A DNA stretch of 64,000 nucleotides. Source: Roseiarcus sp963780825 (lineage in GTDB: Bacteria; Pseudomonadota; Alphaproteobacteria; Rhizobiales; Beijerinckiaceae). The stretch lies in the NCBI GenBank assembly GCA_963780825.1, contig CAWADL010000020.1, forward strand, positions 356,556-420,555. Direction: 5' to 3'. The position numbers and the translations under genes were made by a program. The notes beneath the pieces were generated by a model. That model saw only the letters and a program-made list of their open reading frames with translations, did no database searches and was not told the DNA's origin. Below, piece by piece: positions 10,656-18,800 of the stretch. The first letter of the stretch is position 1, and every line of letters begins with the position of its first letter.

Positions 10656-12742
10656 GGCGCCAAACCTTCGAGAGCGTCGAGTTTGCTGTAAGGTGGCGCG
10701 ATTGCGTCGAGCGCCACGCCGTTGCGCACCACTACCCTGTCAGCTTGAGGTCGCGAGAACAGTTCTGTGAACTCGCGCGCGGCGGTCAGGATGAAATCCG
10801 CGGGTTCGCCAACGGCAATGCGCGGCGGATCCACGCGCATCGCTCGCGCCGGCGCGGCCCCGACAACATCCGCCCACTGGCCATAAGGATAGTCCAGATG
10901 CAGGATGCGCACGCCCTCGCGCCAGACTTCGAGCATATCGAGATCGCCATAGGCATAGAACGGGTCGCGCGTATTGTCGCTGGCGATCATCGTTTCCACG
11001 CCAGCCGCTCTCAGTTCATGCAACGCGGTGACGCCGCGCCAGCGCGGAGTCCGGCCAGCATGGCGGTCTTGCAGGAACATGTTGCACATCGGCAGCGACA
11101 CGACGCTGATGCCCGCCCGTGCGACCTTCTCGACGACGGCAGCGCGCTCATCGTCGTCCTGACGCGCAAGCGAACAGCAATGGCCGACGAGAATCTTGCC
11201 CCCAAATTTTCGCGCAATCGCCGTGTCCGCAATGATCCCGAGCGTGCGCGCGGCAGGATCAGCGCTCTCGTCGACATGGAAATCCAGGTCCCACTGTTTG
11301 CGCTCGGCCAGAGCAAACAAGGCATCGAGCGCTTCTTGCAGGCGAGGGATCATGTAGGTCACGGCGCCGAGAATCCCCGAGCCATACGTTTCAACCATCC
11401 GCTCAATCGTTTCCAAATGGCCGGGCTCAAACATGACATCGACGCCGAACAGCGGCGAGGCCTGCAGCTCGATGCGACCCCGCCATCGCTCGCGCGCCGC
11501 CGCGAAGACGGGAAACGAGATCTCGGATTGCGGACCCTGGCTGTCGAGATGCGTGCGGATCGCGCGCGATCCATAGGCGTAAGCGCAGTTCAGCGAAAAC
11601 TCGAGGCGCGCCGCTACATCCGTCGCGCTCCAGTGCGCCTTGCGATCCGCGAGGACCGTCTGAAGCGCGCCAGGGAAATCGCCGGTAGGGTTTGGCGCCC
11701 GTCCCCAGATATGGCCCTTGTCGAGATGGGTGTGCGCGTCGACGAAGACCGGCAGCACAATGCGTCCGCCAAGCGGTAGCCGCGGCGTATCCCCAAAATC
11801 CGCGCCCGCCGGCGCGATCGCTGCGAACCGGCCCTCATCGACGAGAATATCGACGCGCCCAAAGCCCTGGGCATCCATCCGCGGCGCATCTGCCCCGAGC
11901 ACGCGCGCGTCCGCGACGACCCAACGCCTCGCTTTCGCGACCCTGAACAGTCCCGTCAAGAACTCCCGGCCTCGCGCGGAATCGTGCCAGCGATGCAGCA
12001 GTAAATAAGAGAACGCACTCAGGATCAAATATATGAAGATGCCGGTCAGCGAGATCAACACGAGCGCGGCAAACATGCGGGGGATGTTGAGCCGATAGCC
12101 ACTCTCGATGATGCGGAACGCCAGGCCCGACCCCTGCCCCGCCGAACCCGCGGCGATCTCCGCCACGATCGCCCCGATCAACGCAAGACCGCCGCCGATG
12201 CGCAACCCGCCGAGAAAATACGGAAGCGCCGCCGGCGCCCGCAACATCAGCAATTGCTTGCCGCCCGAGGCGCGATACATCTGGAAAAGGTCGAGCAAGT
12301 TATGATCAACCGACGACAGTCCGAGCGCCGTGTTGGAGAGGATCGGGAAGAAGGCGACGAGGAACGAGCAGACAAGCACCGCCCCGCCGGAACTCAGATA
12401 GACCAGCAACAGCGGCGCGATCGAGATCACCGGAGTGACCTGAAGGATGACGGCGAACGGGAAAAAAGCCTGCTCCACCGCCCGAAACCGCGCGAATATC
12501 AGCGCCAGTATCGTGCCCCCGACGGTCGCCGCGATCAGCGCCTGCAGCGTAATCGTCAGCGTAACCACCAACGAGTGAAACAACACCGTCCAATCCTGGA
12601 TCAGCGTCGTCAGCACAAGACTAGGCGGCGGCAGGATGACCGGTTCGATGTGATTGACCCGGACGACGGCTTCCCAGCCGAGCAGCGCGACGACCAGCGC
12701 GAGCGTGGGGAGCAGATATCTTCTGATTTTCTCAGAGTTCAC
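10652..12742 (-). CDS. ABC permease (residues 1-261) read through into cytosine-deaminase-like amidohydrolase (262-696)
   Basis: Two proteins sit in one open frame. Residues 1 to about 260 are an SsuC/TauC/ThiX-type permease with about six membrane segments and the EAA-like loop around MYRASGGKQLLMLRAPAALPY. Residues 262-696 are a cytosine-deaminase-family amidohydrolase with metal ligands in VDAHTHLDKGH, FHVDES, GHCCSL and ASDNTRDPF. The junction RWHDSARGREF/LTGLFRVAK suggests separate genes. The Leu at 262 is a TTG codon (11959-11957) that overlaps a TGA in the neighbouring frame, as TTGA. One base fewer in the GGG just before it would end the permease there and start a 435-residue deaminase. 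A true fusion is possible, but I favour a one-base insertion, as elsewhere in this window. The ORF overlaps the ATPase gene by four bases. Confidence 0.8.
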   Translation of the reverse strand: MNSEKIRRYLLPTLALVVALLGWEAVVRVNHIEPVILPPPSLVLTTLIQDWTVLFHSLVVTLTITLQALIAATVGGTILALIFARFRAVEQAFFPFAVILQVTPVISIAPLLLVYLSSGGAVLVCSFLVAFFPILSNTALGLSSVDHNLLDLFQMYRASGGKQLLMLRAPAALPYFLGGLRIGGGLALIGAIVAEIAAGSAGQGSGLAFRIIESGYRLNIPRMFAALVLISLTGIFIYLILSAFSYLLLHRWHDSARGREFLTGLFRVAKARRWVVADARVLGADAPRMDAQGFGRVDILVDEGRFAAIAPAGADFGDTPRLPLGGRIVLPVFVDAHTHLDKGHIWGRAPNPTGDFPGALQTVLADRKAHWSATDVAARLEFSLNCAYAYGSRAIRTHLDSQGPQSEISFPVFAAARERWRGRIELQASPLFGVDVMFEPGHLETIERMVETYGSGILGAVTYMIPRLQEALDALFALAERKQWDLDFHVDESADPAARTLGIIADTAIARKFGGKILVGHCCSLARQDDDERAAVVEKVARAGISVVSLPMCNMFLQDRHAGRTPRWRGVTALHELRAAGVETMIASDNTRDPFYAYGDLDMLEVWREGVRILHLDYPYGQWADVVGAAPARAMRVDPPRIAVGEPADFILTAAREFTELFSRPQADRVVVRNGVALDAIAPPYSKLDALEGLAP

Positions 12743-13554
12743 GCTTTGGCGCTCCGCGGCTCCATGTTCATCGCGCTGTGCAGCGCGGCCGACGTCTCAC
12801 GGCAACGCTGGCCGTAGAGCTGGCTCAAGCGGAAATCCTCGTCCCGCGGCAACGGCTCGGGAACCTCGATCTCCGCGACGATCCGCCCCGGCCGCGGCGC
12901 CATCACGACGATCCGATCGGATAGATAGACGCTCTCGTAGACGGAATGGGTGACAAACACGACAGTGGCGTCGAGCTCGCACTTCAGCGCGATCAGGTCG
13001 TCGTTGAGCTTGTTGCGCGTGATCTCGTCCAGCGCTGCAAACGGCTCATCCATCAGCAACAGCGCGGGTCGTGTGACCAGGGCGCGCGCGATCGACACGC
13101 GCATCTTCATGCCGCCGGAAAGCTCGCGGGGATACGACTTCTCGAAGCCGGAAAGCCCGACTTTGGCCAACGCGTCGATGACCGCGCCGCGCGCGACGTT
13201 TCGAGATTGGCCCTTCAGGCGCAGCGGCAACCAGACATTGTCGAACACGTTCGCCCAAGGCATCAACGTCGGCTCTTGGAACACGAATCCGAGTTCGTGC
13301 TCCTGCTCGCGCCAGTTGATCCATCCGCTGGTCGGGGAGGTCAGGCTCGACAGCAATCGCAGGATCGTCGATTTGCCGCAGCCGGAGGGCCCAAGCAGCG
13401 AGAGAAACTCGCCGCGCCGGACTTCCAAGTCGACGCCGGTCAGCGCGACGGTGCCATTGGCGAAGGTTTTGCAAACGCCCTCAAGCCGCACGAGGCGGGC
13501 GGGAGCTGACGCCAGTGCGGCGTCGCTCACGTTTTCGGTAAGTGTCGCGCTCAT
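12739..13554 (-). CDS. ABC transporter ATP-binding protein (SsuB/TauB/ThiZ type)
   Basis: This is the nucleotide-binding subunit of the importer encoded with the adjacent permease and the substrate-binding protein at 13862-14854. The Walker A sequence GPSGCGKST is at about residue 55, the Q-loop is FVFQEPTLMPW, the signature is LSGGMKMRVSIARAL, Walker B is LLLMDEPFAALD and the H-loop is FVTHSVYE. The 271-residue length is usual. It overlaps the permease ORF by four bases (ATGA). The family includes importers of nitrate, sulfonates, taurine and pyrimidines; the linked deaminase makes a nitrogen heterocycle the best guess. Confidence 0.9.
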   Translation of the reverse strand: MSATLTENVSDAALASAPARLVRLEGVCKTFANGTVALTGVDLEVRRGEFLSLLGPSGCGKSTILRLLSSLTSPTSGWINWREQEHELGFVFQEPTLMPWANVFDNVWLPLRLKGQSRNVARGAVIDALAKVGLSGFEKSYPRELSGGMKMRVSIARALVTRPALLLMDEPFAALDEITRNKLNDDLIALKCELDATVVFVTHSVYESVYLSDRIVVMAPRPGRIVAEIEVPEPLPRDEDFRLSQLYGQRCRETSAALHSAMNMEPRSAKA

Positions 13555-13606
13555 GAGACGCGCCTTAGTTCGGTTTCTGATTTTGGCGCAGACACGCCTG
13601 CCGCCC

Positions 13607-13851
13607 TCCGCGTCATCGCCGGGCTTGTCCCCCTATGCGCTAATTCAAGGCGAGGCGATTGTGTGGATGATCGGAGAACCGCCCGCGCGGCGAACCCCCT
13701 CCCCCCTTGTGGGGGAGGGCCGGGGTGGGGGGTAGCTGCAAGAGCCGCCATTTCCTGCGAGGAACGTCCAAGCCGGACCGCCCCCCTCCCTAACCTCCCC
13801 CACAAGGGGGGAGGGGACGGCAGGCCGCCGGGATAAGCGCGGCCATGACGG
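13607..13851. repeat. Composite intergenic repeat, intact copy (families D and E)
   Basis: The outer arms resemble the widespread CGTCAT(C/G)GCCGGGCTTGTCCC palindrome and its inverse ending GCCATGACG. Nested inside is a second inverted repeat built on CCCCTCCCCCCTTGTGGGGG and its complement. The inner sequence matches, in reverse orientation, the repeat that flanks the IS481 element at 30.7 and 32.1 kb. A 104-codon open frame across it (13551-13865, minus) is only a translation of the repeat. Confidence 0.75.
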
Positions 13852-13861
13852 AAGCTCATCG

Positions 13862-14854
13862 TCATTTCGGCTTCTGGTCTAGCCCCACGCCCTTGTTGAC
13901 GAATTGCAGCGTGTACACCTTCTTGTAGTCAAGGTTGGCCGGCTCGACACCCGCCTTCACCATGATGTCGTAGAAATCCTTGACGCGTTCATCGTTCATC
14001 GCGCCGACGCCCTTGGTCAGCGTCTCCCCGGAATCAACCAGGCCATATTCCTTCATCTTCGCGACCGAGAAAGCGATCTGATCGTCGGTCATCTCCGGAT
14101 TGTCTTTCTTGATGAGCTCATTGGCGGCTTTGTTGTCGCCATAGAGATAATGGTACCAACCAATCGTCGAGGCGTCGACGAAACGCTGCACCAAGTCAGG
14201 TTTCTTAGCGACCAATTCGGGCCGCGTTTCGACGGTGGTGGCGTAGGTCGAGAAGCCGAGATCGGCGAACAGGAAGATATTCGGCTTGAACCCGCCCATC
14301 TTCTCCACCGCATAAGGCTCGGAGGTGATGTAGCCCTGCTGGATCGACTTCTTGTCGGCGATGAACGGCTGCGGGTTGAACGTGTAGGGCTTCACGTTGT
14401 CATAATTGAAGCCATAGGCCGACACCATCCAATCATAGAACGGCGCGCCCTTGGCGATATAGGCCGGCGAATGGACGAGATCGGCGAATTTGTCGAGCCC
14501 AACGCCCGGGTGCGACATCACCATCTGCGGGTCTTTCTGGAAATGCGCGGCGACGACGACCATCGGCGCATTCTGTTTGACCGCGTCGAACGCCTCGATC
14601 AGGCTCGAGCCCATGTAGAAGTCGAGCTTGCCGGAAATCAGCAGGATGCCGTTCGCCGCCTGCGGGCCGCCCTGCACGATCTCGACGTCAAGTCCGTATT
14701 TGGCGAAGGTGCCGTCGGCGACCGCCTGATAATATCCGCCATGCTCCGCCTCGGCGAGCCAATTGGTGCCGAACCGCACCTTGTCGGCTGCTCCCGCCGA
14801 AGAGGCGGCAAAGCCGAGGCCCGCGCAAAGCCATACGCCCGTCCATTTCATCAC
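13862..14854 (-). CDS. ABC transporter substrate-binding protein (NMT1/THI5-like)
   Basis: This is a periplasmic binding protein for the importer encoded downstream. A signal peptide (MMKWTGVWLCAGLGFAASS) is followed by VRFGTNWLAEAEHGGYYQAV, the typical first lobe of NMT1/SsuA-like proteins, with EIVQGGPQA and LDFYMGSS close behind. Length is 330 residues. It is separated from the ATPase gene by 307 bases of repeat, so it may be expressed at a higher level than the membrane parts. The ligand cannot be read from the sequence; a pyrimidine or related heterocycle is inferred from the linked deaminase. Confidence 0.85.
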   Translation of the reverse strand: MMKWTGVWLCAGLGFAASSAGAADKVRFGTNWLAEAEHGGYYQAVADGTFAKYGLDVEIVQGGPQAANGILLISGKLDFYMGSSLIEAFDAVKQNAPMVVVAAHFQKDPQMVMSHPGVGLDKFADLVHSPAYIAKGAPFYDWMVSAYGFNYDNVKPYTFNPQPFIADKKSIQQGYITSEPYAVEKMGGFKPNIFLFADLGFSTYATTVETRPELVAKKPDLVQRFVDASTIGWYHYLYGDNKAANELIKKDNPEMTDDQIAFSVAKMKEYGLVDSGETLTKGVGAMNDERVKDFYDIMVKAGVEPANLDYKKVYTLQFVNKGVGLDQKPK

Positions 14855-14976
14855 GACGCTCCATGGCCAGTTCTGCCGACGAAACTGCCTGCAAACCGGG
14901 CGCCATCATCATGATTGCGCCGCCGGCTGGCAAGGGGTAACCCAACGGCGCCCCGTTCATTGAGAAGGACCGCCCG

Positions 14977-15363
14977 TTGCGAAGGTTGAACCCGAGCTCG
15001 ATCCATCCGCCGTTCGCGCGCTACGCACACGGCGTCGAGATCGACCCTGGGGCGACGTACGTGTTCTGCTCGGGCCAACTCGGCGTCGGCCGCGACGGCG
15101 CCGTGCCCGAGGCTGTCGATGCGCAGGCGCGGCTCTGCTTTCGCGCGATTATCGCGATTCTCGGCGAGGCTGGGATGGCGCTGACGGACGTGGTGCGGCT
15201 CAACGCTTACGTTAGCAACGCCGAATATTTGAGCGGCTACATGAAAGTGCGCGATGAATTCGTGAGCAGTCCACCGCCGGCCTCGACGCTGATGGTGGTC
15301 AGCGGGTTTTCGCGGCCGGAGTTCAAGGTGGAGATCGAGGCGGTGGCGGCGAAGATGAGGTGA
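14977..15363 (+). CDS. RidA (YjgF/YER057c/UK114) family protein
   Basis: RidA-family proteins hydrolyse reactive enamines and imines or act in pyrimidine catabolism (as RutC does). This 128-residue protein has GQLGVGRDGAVPE, the DVVRLNAYVSN stretch and a C-terminal SRPEFKVEIEAVA. The latter resembles the region around the catalytic Arg of RidA, but with one residue fewer before KVEIE, so activity is uncertain. A TTG start at 14977 is supported by AGAAGGA eight bases upstream; TTG 14986 is an alternative. It is divergent from the substrate-binding protein gene, which fits a role in the same heterocycle pathway. Confidence 0.82.
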   Translation: MRRLNPSSIHPPFARYAHGVEIDPGATYVFCSGQLGVGRDGAVPEAVDAQARLCFRAIIAILGEAGMALTDVVRLNAYVSNAEYLSGYMKVRDEFVSSPPPASTLMVVSGFSRPEFKVEIEAVAAKMR

Positions 15364-15402
15364 GGCGCCCAGCGCGACCGCCCGCAACGGAAGCAAACAC
15401 CG

Positions 15403-16479
15403 TCAGGAGGAAAGCCGCAGGAACCGCTCCCCCAAACGATACGAACGGTTTTTGCGCGATGCATTCTGATATTCGAGAAATCCGCTGCTCATCCATTCCC
15501 GACAGAGCTGGACAAGCGTGCGCGGGCTCATCTTGAGATGCATCGCCATGTCCGACGAGGTCGCGGCGCCCTGGAGGCGAAACAGCTCCAGCAGCCTTCG
15601 CTGCCGTGGATCGAGCTCGCGCAATAGCGCCGAGCGGTCGACCGTCGCCGCGCTCCCGGCGCTCGACGCGGCGCCCCTCACTTTGGTGAATGCGTCCGCC
15701 ATCCCCTCGCAAAAATACGCAACGAACGGCGTCACGTCTCCCTCGGCTCGACCCTCATAGTAATTGTGCGATCCGACGGTGAGCGCGGAGTAATAGGAGG
15801 AAAGGTTCTTCGCATAATGCTCATCGAGCGAATAAATGCCCTTGAGCCCGTACCCGGCCTTGCGAAGAATCAGTGTCGCAAGCAAGCGCGCGGTGCGGCC
15901 ATTGCCGTCGAGGTAAGGGTGGATCGTCGCGAACTGGTAATGAGCAAGCGCCGCGACGATTGGCGCTGGCAATTCTCCTTCAGTCAATTCGCCGTTGATC
16001 CACGCGACAAGCTCACGCATCAAGCGAGCCACGTCATGCGCCTCTGGGGGCAGGTAAACGATGCTTCCCGACCCCACGTCGCGGATGACATTCTGGACGG
16101 CTCGGTAGGGCGACGGTTTGTCGCGACCACTAAGCACGAGGCCGTGCAACCGCTGTAAGTTGTTCTCCGAGAGGCCCGTTGATTCCCCAGCGATTTGCTC
16201 CATTCGTCCGAGCGCAAGGTAGTGGTTGCGAACCTCGCGCTCGTCGCGTTCGCGACCCGGCATGCGTGCGCCTCGGATAGCCGCGAGCACTTCGGGAAGC
16301 GTCAGGCGGTTGCCTTCGATCTGGGTCGAAAAGTGCGTCGTCGCCAACGCGGCTGTCTCGCGCAGGCGCGCTAGCACCGTCACGTCGATTGGCATCTCGT
16401 CGATGGCCTGTCGGCAGGCTTCGATCTGCATAAGCGCCGACGTAATTTTTGGCGTGATGCGAAACTTCGGTCTGAACAT
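15403..16479 (-). CDS. Fic family protein (AMPylase) with C-terminal winged helix
   Basis: Fic proteins transfer AMP or related groups onto target hydroxyls. The active-site motif HPYLDGNGRTAR starts at His187. A class II inhibitory motif STQIEGNRL sits at about residues 51-59, with the regulatory Glu at 55. The N-terminus (MFRPKFRITPKI) and the helical DUF4172-like region are usual for free-standing Fic proteins. Residues from about 290 look like a winged-helix module (LDPRQRRLLELFRLQG and PRTLVQLCREWMSSGFLEYQ). At 358 residues it appears complete. No antitoxin gene adjoins it, which fits self-inhibition through the internal motif. The target is unknown. Confidence 0.9.
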   Translation of the reverse strand: MFRPKFRITPKITSALMQIEACRQAIDEMPIDVTVLARLRETAALATTHFSTQIEGNRLTLPEVLAAIRGARMPGRERDEREVRNHYLALGRMEQIAGESTGLSENNLQRLHGLVLSGRDKPSPYRAVQNVIRDVGSGSIVYLPPEAHDVARLMRELVAWINGELTEGELPAPIVAALAHYQFATIHPYLDGNGRTARLLATLILRKAGYGLKGIYSLDEHYAKNLSSYYSALTVGSHNYYEGRAEGDVTPFVAYFCEGMADAFTKVRGAASSAGSAATVDRSALLRELDPRQRRLLELFRLQGAATSSDMAMHLKMSPRTLVQLCREWMSSGFLEYQNASRKNRSYRLGERFLRLSS

Positions 16480-16868
16480 CCAGGGAGACGACGGGCGTTG
16501 ATATATGTCAGTTATTGCGCTGATAAAGCGCAGTTCGATAGCCGTGGCAAGGCAACAGGCGTCGACGACCCGGCCGATTTAAAAACCTTGCGTTTTCGGA
16601 TTTTTCGACGTATCCTCGAGGCATGTTTTTCGTAGGACAGAATATTCGACGCCTCCGCGATTGCTTCGGAGGACGACGCAGCGAAGAAAGTCTCGGAGCG
16701 CTTCGATAGCGTCCCCGCCGAGATCGTCGGCGACGGGAAACCGGAAATATTTCAGGGATCGCCGATGGCCTTGATCGGGCGCAATCGCCGATCGGAGTGA
16801 CACGAATTACCACTTAAGCCACTGAAAAGTCCCGCAGTCGACCTGTCACTGGCGCCACGCAAATCGCC
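16480..16868. other. Intergenic region with no confident gene
   Basis: About 390 bases lie between the start of the Fic gene and the end of accA. On the plus strand a frame open from 16636 to a TGA at 16798-16800 reads like protein (for example KKVSERFDSVPAEIVGDG) but has no start codon. It may be the tail of a decayed gene. A minus-strand open frame (16508-16813) is very Arg-rich and is not supported. Confidence 0.4.
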
Positions 16869-17823
16869 TCAAATCTTCCGCCCGATCCCCAAAAACTTCG
16901 CCGCGCGCGCCTCGCGAAGCTCCTCCCGCGACATGTTGCCGAGCGCCTCCAGCGCGCCCTCGATCGCCTTGCCCGCCGCTTCGATCGCCGCGGGCGGGTC
17001 CCTGTGCGCGCCGCCGAGCGGCTCCGGGACAATGCCGTCGATGATGCCGAATTTCAGCAGATCCGTGGCCGTTATCTTCATGCTGGTCGCCGCGTCCTGC
17101 GCACGCGACGAATCCCCTCCATAGGATCGAAGCCGCCGCTTCCGGCGACGCGACGGTATAGATCGAGTGCTCCAGCATCAGCACTTTGTTGGAGGTGGCG
17201 ATCGCCAGCGCGCCGCCCGATCCGCCCTCCCCCACCACCACCGCGACGCTCGGCGAACCCAGCGACAGGCCGGCGTCGGTAGCGCGGGCGATCGCCTCGG
17301 CCTGGCCACGCTCCTCGGCGTCGATGCCCGGCCAGGCGCCGGGGGTGTCGATCAGCGAGATCACCGGCAGCCCGAAGCGGTCCGCGAGCTCCATCAGGCG
17401 CGCAGCCTTCCGGTAACCTTCCGGACGCGCCATGCCGAAATTGTGGGCGAGCCGGCTCGAGGTATCGTCGCCCTTCTCATGGCCCATCACGCAGACTGCG
17501 CTTCCCCGAAAGCGCCCGAGCCCACCGACGATCGCCGCGTCCTCGCCATACTGCCGGTCGCCGGCGAGCGGCGTGAAATCCTCGATCAGCGATTTCACGT
17601 AGTCTGCGAAATGCGGCCGCCCCTGCGTGCGGGCGACCATGGTCTTCTGCCACGGGGTCAGCGCGGCGTAGAGGTCGGCCAGCATCTTGGCGGAGCGGGC
17701 TTCGAGCTTGGCGATCTCCTCGGCGATCGCCGGCGACTCGCCATTGGCGGCGACCGCCTTCAATTCGTCGATGCGCGCATCGACGTCGGCGACCGGCTGC
17801 TCGAAACTGAGATAGGAACGCAT
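16869..17823 (-). CDS. accA: Acetyl-CoA carboxylase carboxyltransferase subunit alpha, one frameshift
   Basis: With AccD it forms the carboxyltransferase that moves CO2 from biotin-BCCP to acetyl-CoA, the first step of fatty acid synthesis. Recognisable stretches include FADYVKSLIEDFTPLAGDR, MARPEGYRKAARLMELADRF and VVVGEGGSGGALAI. The frame breaks at a C4 run on the plus strand (17114-17117). With one base fewer, ILWRGFV becomes ILWRDSSRAQDAATSMKITATDLL and the normal C-terminus ending KFLGIGRKI follows. The repaired protein has 317 residues, the usual AccA length. As an essential gene it is very unlikely to be a true pseudogene. Confidence 0.94.
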
Positions 17824-18038
17824 GCTATCGTGCTGACTTGCCGCCCCCGAGGGCGCGGGACATGGCCTCGGGGCGCGAGCAAGTCAAGGCGCGGACGTAA
17901 CCGATGGTTGACAATGGCTTCGCAGCAGCGCGGGCGAAAATCACGGCCGACTCTTGATCCGCGCCGCGCAATCGGTCATAGGACCGGCTTAACTGCCGAC
18001 CGTGGGTTCATCCCGCAGCGTCTAATTTCGGGTGAACC

Positions 18039-18164
18039 ATGAAAGTCCGCAATTCTCTCAAGTCGCTCCGCAACCGTCATCGGGACAACCGTCTCGTGCG
18101 CCGCAAGGGGCGGGTCTACATCATCAACAAGACGCAGAAGCGGTTCAAGGCGCGCCAGGGCTGA
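18039..18164 (+). CDS. rpmJ: 50S ribosomal protein L36, zinc-free type
   Basis: This 41-residue basic protein of the large ribosomal subunit starts MKVRNSLKSLRNRHRDN and ends KTQKRFKARQG. It lacks the Cys/His zinc ligands, so it is the C-minus form (YkgO type) common as the only L36 in alphaproteobacteria. The ORF is 126 bases with its stop and stands alone. A GGGTGAACC stretch precedes the ATG, with only a weak Shine-Dalgarno match. Confidence 0.95.
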   Translation: MKVRNSLKSLRNRHRDNRLVRRKGRVYIINKTQKRFKARQG

Positions 18165-18209
18165 CGCCCCGCTTTGACGGTTTTTGTGCGGAGCGGTAGG
18201 CTGCTCCGC

Positions 18210-18800
18210 ATGCGACTTTTAGCGACCCTCGTCTTCGGTCTCTCGCTTGGCTTGGCGCAAGCGGGCTTTGCCGCGTCGCCGCCAGCGGATCAGCCCTCCG
18301 AGCCGCCCGAACAGACGGGCGCTCAGGCGATCGAGCAGCTTTACGCCCGCCTGGCCAAAACCCAGTTTCCCGACGAGGCCGCAGGCATTCTGCAAGCTAT
18401 CGATAGCGTGCGGATGCAGTCCGGGTCGGATACCGGCGATCTGCTGATGACCCGCGCGCTGCAGGCGCGCTCCTCAGCCGACCTTCAGCTGGCGCTGAAG
18501 TTGTTCGACACGGTTGTCGGGCTCTATCCCGATTGGTCGGAAAGCTGGAGCGAACGGGCGACGACGCGTTTTCAGGCCGGCGACCTCGACGGCGCGGTCG
18601 GCGATCTCGCGCAGACCTTGAAGCGCGAACCGCGCGATATCGGCGCGCTCGCGGGGCTCGGCGCCGTCATGCTCGACGCCGGCAAGCCGGACGAGGCGCT
18701 GCGCGCCTATGATCGAGCGCTGGCGCTGGCGCCCGCCTACGAGCCGCTCAAAGAGGCGCGCATCCGCGCGCAGACAATGATGTGGAGCCGCACGCCTTGA
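18210..18800 (+). CDS. Exported tetratricopeptide-repeat protein
   Basis: A signal peptide (MRLLATLVFGLSLGLAQAG) starts at ATG 18210; an upstream in-frame TTG at 18174 would bury it and is rejected. The mature part carries about three TPR units. Typical residues are seen in LKLFDTVVGLYPDWSESWSE, GDLDGAVGDLAQTLKREPRD and GKPDEALRAYDRALALAPAY. TPR proteins are protein-interaction scaffolds; no enzyme activity is expected. It lies 45 bases after rpmJ, and its stop TGA overlaps the ATG of the alpha/beta hydrolase gene, so those two are probably co-translated. Confidence 0.8.
   Translation: MRLLATLVFGLSLGLAQAGFAASPPADQPSEPPEQTGAQAIEQLYARLAKTQFPDEAAGILQAIDSVRMQSGSDTGDLLMTRALQARSSADLQLALKLFDTVVGLYPDWSESWSERATTRFQAGDLDGAVGDLAQTLKREPRDIGALAGLGAVMLDAGKPDEALRAYDRALALAPAYEPLKEARIRAQTMMWSRTP

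Noticed and set aside
13551..13865. A 104-codon minus-strand frame with Gly/Pro-rich sequence
   Set aside because: It is a translation of the composite intergenic repeat; the PHPGPPPQGGRG-like text comes from the palindrome.
16508..16813. A 101-codon minus-strand frame
   Set aside because: Very Arg-rich, no ribosome binding site and no family resemblance.
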